Source: Avena insularis (Eukaryota > Streptophyta > Magnoliopsida > Poales > Poaceae). Taken from it: a stretch of 64,000 bases of DNA. Each line of letters starts with the position of its first letter. Positions within the stretch are counted from its first letter, which is position 1. The notes beneath the pieces are model-generated. The model saw nothing but the letters and a program-made list of their open reading frames with translations. It was not told the DNA's origin and searched no databases. The DNA is taken from NCBI GenBank assembly GCA_023614405.1, contig CM042688.1, forward strand, positions 379,861,331-379,925,330, given 5' to 3'. Below are positions 61,201-64,000 of this stretch, piece after piece. The position numbers were made by a program, and so were the translations under genes.

Positions 61201-63140
61201 GTGCTCTTTTCATTAACCACCACCAGTGTCATTGCATGTGTGTTCCTTTCCTAAACCACATGGATCCACCAGTTTCATTGCATGTTTTTGCATGTGTATT
61301 ATTTTCCTAAACCACCACTAGTGTCATTGCATGTGCATTATTTTACTAAACCACATGGATCCACCAGTGTCATTGCATGTGTGTATTTTTCATAAACCAC
61401 AACTAGAGTCATTGCATGTTTGTTCTTTTCATAAAACACTTGGATCCACTAGTGTTATTGCATGTGTGTACTTTTTGTAAACCACAACTAGAGTCATTGC
61501 ATGTTTGTTCTTTTCATAAACCACATGGATCCACCAATGTCATTGAATGTGTGTTCTTTCCATAAACCACATGGATCCACCAGATTCAATTAAATGTGTG
61601 TTCTTTTCATTAACCACCACTAGTGTCATTGCATGTGTGTTCCTTTCCTAAACCACATGGATCCACCAGTGTCATTGCATGTGTGTTCTTTTCCTAAACT
61701 ACCACTAGTGTCATTGCATGTGTGTTCTTTTCCTAAACCACCACAAGTGTCATTGCATGTGTGTTCTTTTCCTAAACCACCACAAGTGTCATTGCATATA
61801 TGTTCGTTTCCAAAACCACATGGATCCACCAGTGTCATTGCATGTCTGTTCTTTTCCTAAACCACCCGTAGAGTCATTGCTTGTGTGTACTTTTCGTAAA
61901 CCACAACTAGATTCATTGCATGTTTGTTCTTTTCATAAACCACTTGGATCCACCAGTGTCATTGCATGTGTGCTCTTTTCATAAACCACCACTAGATTCA
62001 TTGCATGTGTGTTCTGTCTGTAAACCACATGGATCCACAAGAGTCATATGCATGTGTGTTCTTTTCATTAACCACCACTAGTGTCATTTCATGTGTGTAC
62101 TTGTGATAAACAACAACTAGAGTCATTGCATGTTTGTTCTTTTCATAAACCACTTGGATCCACCTGTGTCATTGCATGTGTCTTCTTTTCATAAACCACC
62201 ACTAGATTCATTGCATGTGTGTTATTTTTGTAAACCACATGGATCCACCAGAGTCATTTGCATGTGTGTTCTTTTCATTAACCACCACCAGTGTCATTGC
62301 ATGTGTGTTCCTTTCCTAAACCACATGGATCCACCAGTTTCATTGCATGTCTTTTCATGTGTGTTATTTTCCTAAACCACCACTAGTGTCATTGCATGTG
62401 CATTATTTTACTAAACCACATGGATCCACCAGTGTCATTGCATGTTTGTATTTTTCATGAACCACAACTAGAGTCATTGCATGTTTTTTCTTTTCATGAA
62501 CCACTTGGATCCACTAGTGTCATTGGATGTGTGTTCTTTTCCTAAACCACCACTAGTGTTTGCATGTGTGTTATTTTACTAAACCACATGGATCCACCAG
62601 TGTCATTGCATGTGTGTATTTTTCATAAACCACAACTACAGTCATTGCATGCTTTTTCTTTTCATAAACCACTTGGATCCACAAGTGTCATTGCATGTGT
62701 GTTCTTTTCCTAAACCACCCATAGAGTCATTGCATGTGTGTACTTGTGATAAACAACAACTAGAGTCATTGCATGTTTGTTCTTTTCATAAACCACTTGG
62801 ATCCACCTGTGTCATTGCATGTGTCTTCTTTTCATAAACCACCACTAGATTCATTGCATGTGTGTTCTTTTTGTAAACCACATGGATCCACCAGAGTCAT
62901 TTGCATGTGTGTTCTTTTCATTAACCACCACCAGTGTCATTGCGTGTGTGTTCCTTTCCTAAACCACATGGATCCACCAGTTTCATTGCATGTCTTTGGA
63001 TGTGAGTTATTTTCCTAAACCACCACTTGTGTCATTGCATGTGAATTATTCTACTAAACCACATGGATCCACCAGTGTCATTGCATGTGTGTATTTTTCA
63101 TAAACCACAACTAGAGTTATTGCATGTTTTTTCTTTTCAT
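57300..63140. repeat. 2534-bp higher-order repeat, about 2.3 copies
   Basis: A unique variant GCATGCCTAATC occurs at 58451 and 60985 (2534 bp apart). The same spacing relates 57542, 60076 and 62610, and also 58273 and 60807, and 59099 and 61633. The last two copies are almost identical by eye. A shorter ~643-bp repetition (62610 and 63253) follows at the right end. Confidence 0.88.
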
Positions 63141-63983
63141 GAACCACTTGGATCCACTAGTGTCATTGGATGTGTGTTCTTTTCCTAAACCACCACTAGT
63201 GTTTGCATGTGTGTTATTTTACTAAACCACATGGATCCACCAGTGTCATTGCATGTGTGTATTTTTCATAAACCACAACTACAGTCATTGCATGCGTTTT
63301 ATTTTCATAAACCACTTGGATCCACAAGTGTTATTTCATGTGTGTTCTTTTCCTAAACCACCCATAGAGTCATTGCATGTGTGTACTTCTGATAAACAAC
63401 AACTAGAGTCATTGCATGTTTGTTCTTTTCATAAACCACTTGGATCCACCTGTGTCATTGCATGTGTGTTCTTTTCATAAACCACCACATGGATCCACCA
63501 ATGTCATTGAATTTGTGTTCTTTCCATAAACCACATGGATCCACCAGATTCATTTGCGTGTGTGTTCTTTTCATTAACCACCACTACTGTCATTGCATGT
63601 GTGTTCCTTTCCTAAACCACATGGATCCACCAGTGTCATTACATGTGTGTTCTTTTCCTAAACTACCACTAGTGTCATTGCATGTGTGTTCTTTTCCTAA
63701 ACCACCACAAGTGTCATTGCATGTATGTTCGTTTCCAAAACCACATGGATCCACCAGTGTCATTTCATGTAATTGCATTTCTGTTCTTTTCCTAAACCAC
63801 CCGTAGAGTCATTGCATGTGTGTACTTTTCATAAACCACAACTAGAGTCATTGCATGTTTGTTCTTTTCAGAAACCACTTGGATCCACCTGTGTCATTGC
63901 ATGTGTGTTATTTTCATAAACCACCACTAGATTAATTGCTTGTGTGTTCTTTTCATAAACCACCTCCAGTTGCATTGCATGCG

Positions 63984-64000
63984 TGTCAACACCTGGATTT
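63984..64000 (-). repeat. Start of another LTR of the element A type (cut by window end)
   Basis: TGTCAACACCTGGATTT at 63984 matches the LTR A inner terminus TGTCAACACCCGGATTT at 5357 with one difference, and it abruptly replaces the satellite. It implies a minus-oriented element or solo LTR of the same or a related family beginning here. Confidence 0.8.

Larger units (their letters stand above)
53956..63983. repeat. Satellite block 2: same 39/46-bp monomers, different higher-order structure
   Basis: It has the same monomer types as block 1. At 59135, 59174, 59213 and 59252 the GTGTCA word recurs every 39 bp, then at 59298 after a 46-bp unit with the GGATCC joint. Characteristic variants here are GTGCATTATTTTAC (block 1 usually has GTGCGTTATTTTAC) and GTGTATTTTTCATAAACC. 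I estimate about 240 units. It ends at the LTR terminus at 63984. Confidence 0.95.

Overview
The window is repeat-rich plant nuclear DNA, most likely from a grass (Poaceae). I see no host gene, rRNA, tRNA or CRISPR. The evidence is three Ty3/gypsy LTR retrotransposons of typically plant lineages (two Tekay-like chromovirus copies and one Tat-lineage element with a second RNase H and an antisense ORF), together with a large short-monomer satellite. I cannot name the species.

Layout. 1-9312: minus-strand Tekay-like element A. Its integrase, RNase H, RT, protease and gag are followed by an extra ORF upstream of gag, an initiator-Met-tRNA primer site, and a ~3.96-kb 5' LTR. Its 3' LTR lies left of the window. 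9313-10652: a further stretch ending in the same 12-bp LTR terminus, probably an older LTR into which A inserted. 10653-27504: satellite block 1, made of 39/46-bp monomers organised into higher-order repeats (HORs) of ~1.96 kb and then ~1.39 kb. 27505-53955: plus-strand Tat-lineage element with a truncated 5' LTR and a complete 514-bp 3' LTR. A 14.7-kb minus-strand Tekay-like element B (32911-47607, two ~4.7-kb LTRs) is inserted in its second RNase H, with a 5-bp target duplication. 53956-63983: satellite block 2 of the same monomers but different HORs (~1.5 kb and 2534 bp). 63984-64000: first 17 bases of another LTR with the same terminus as element A.

Order of events inferred from nesting: satellite first, then the Tat insertion, then B inside Tat. 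A (or its older host LTR) and the element at the right edge border the array. The gag-pol genes are broken in all three elements. Many stops look like C-to-T changes at CAG or CGA codons, as expected from methylated, silenced DNA. The most interesting parts are the satellite with its competing HOR periods and near-identical recent copies, the microhomology junction that truncates the Tat 5' LTR, the antisense spliced gene in the Tat element, and the extra ORF before gag in element A. The many short cysteine/histidine-rich reading frames in the satellite are artefacts of a monomer length divisible by three.
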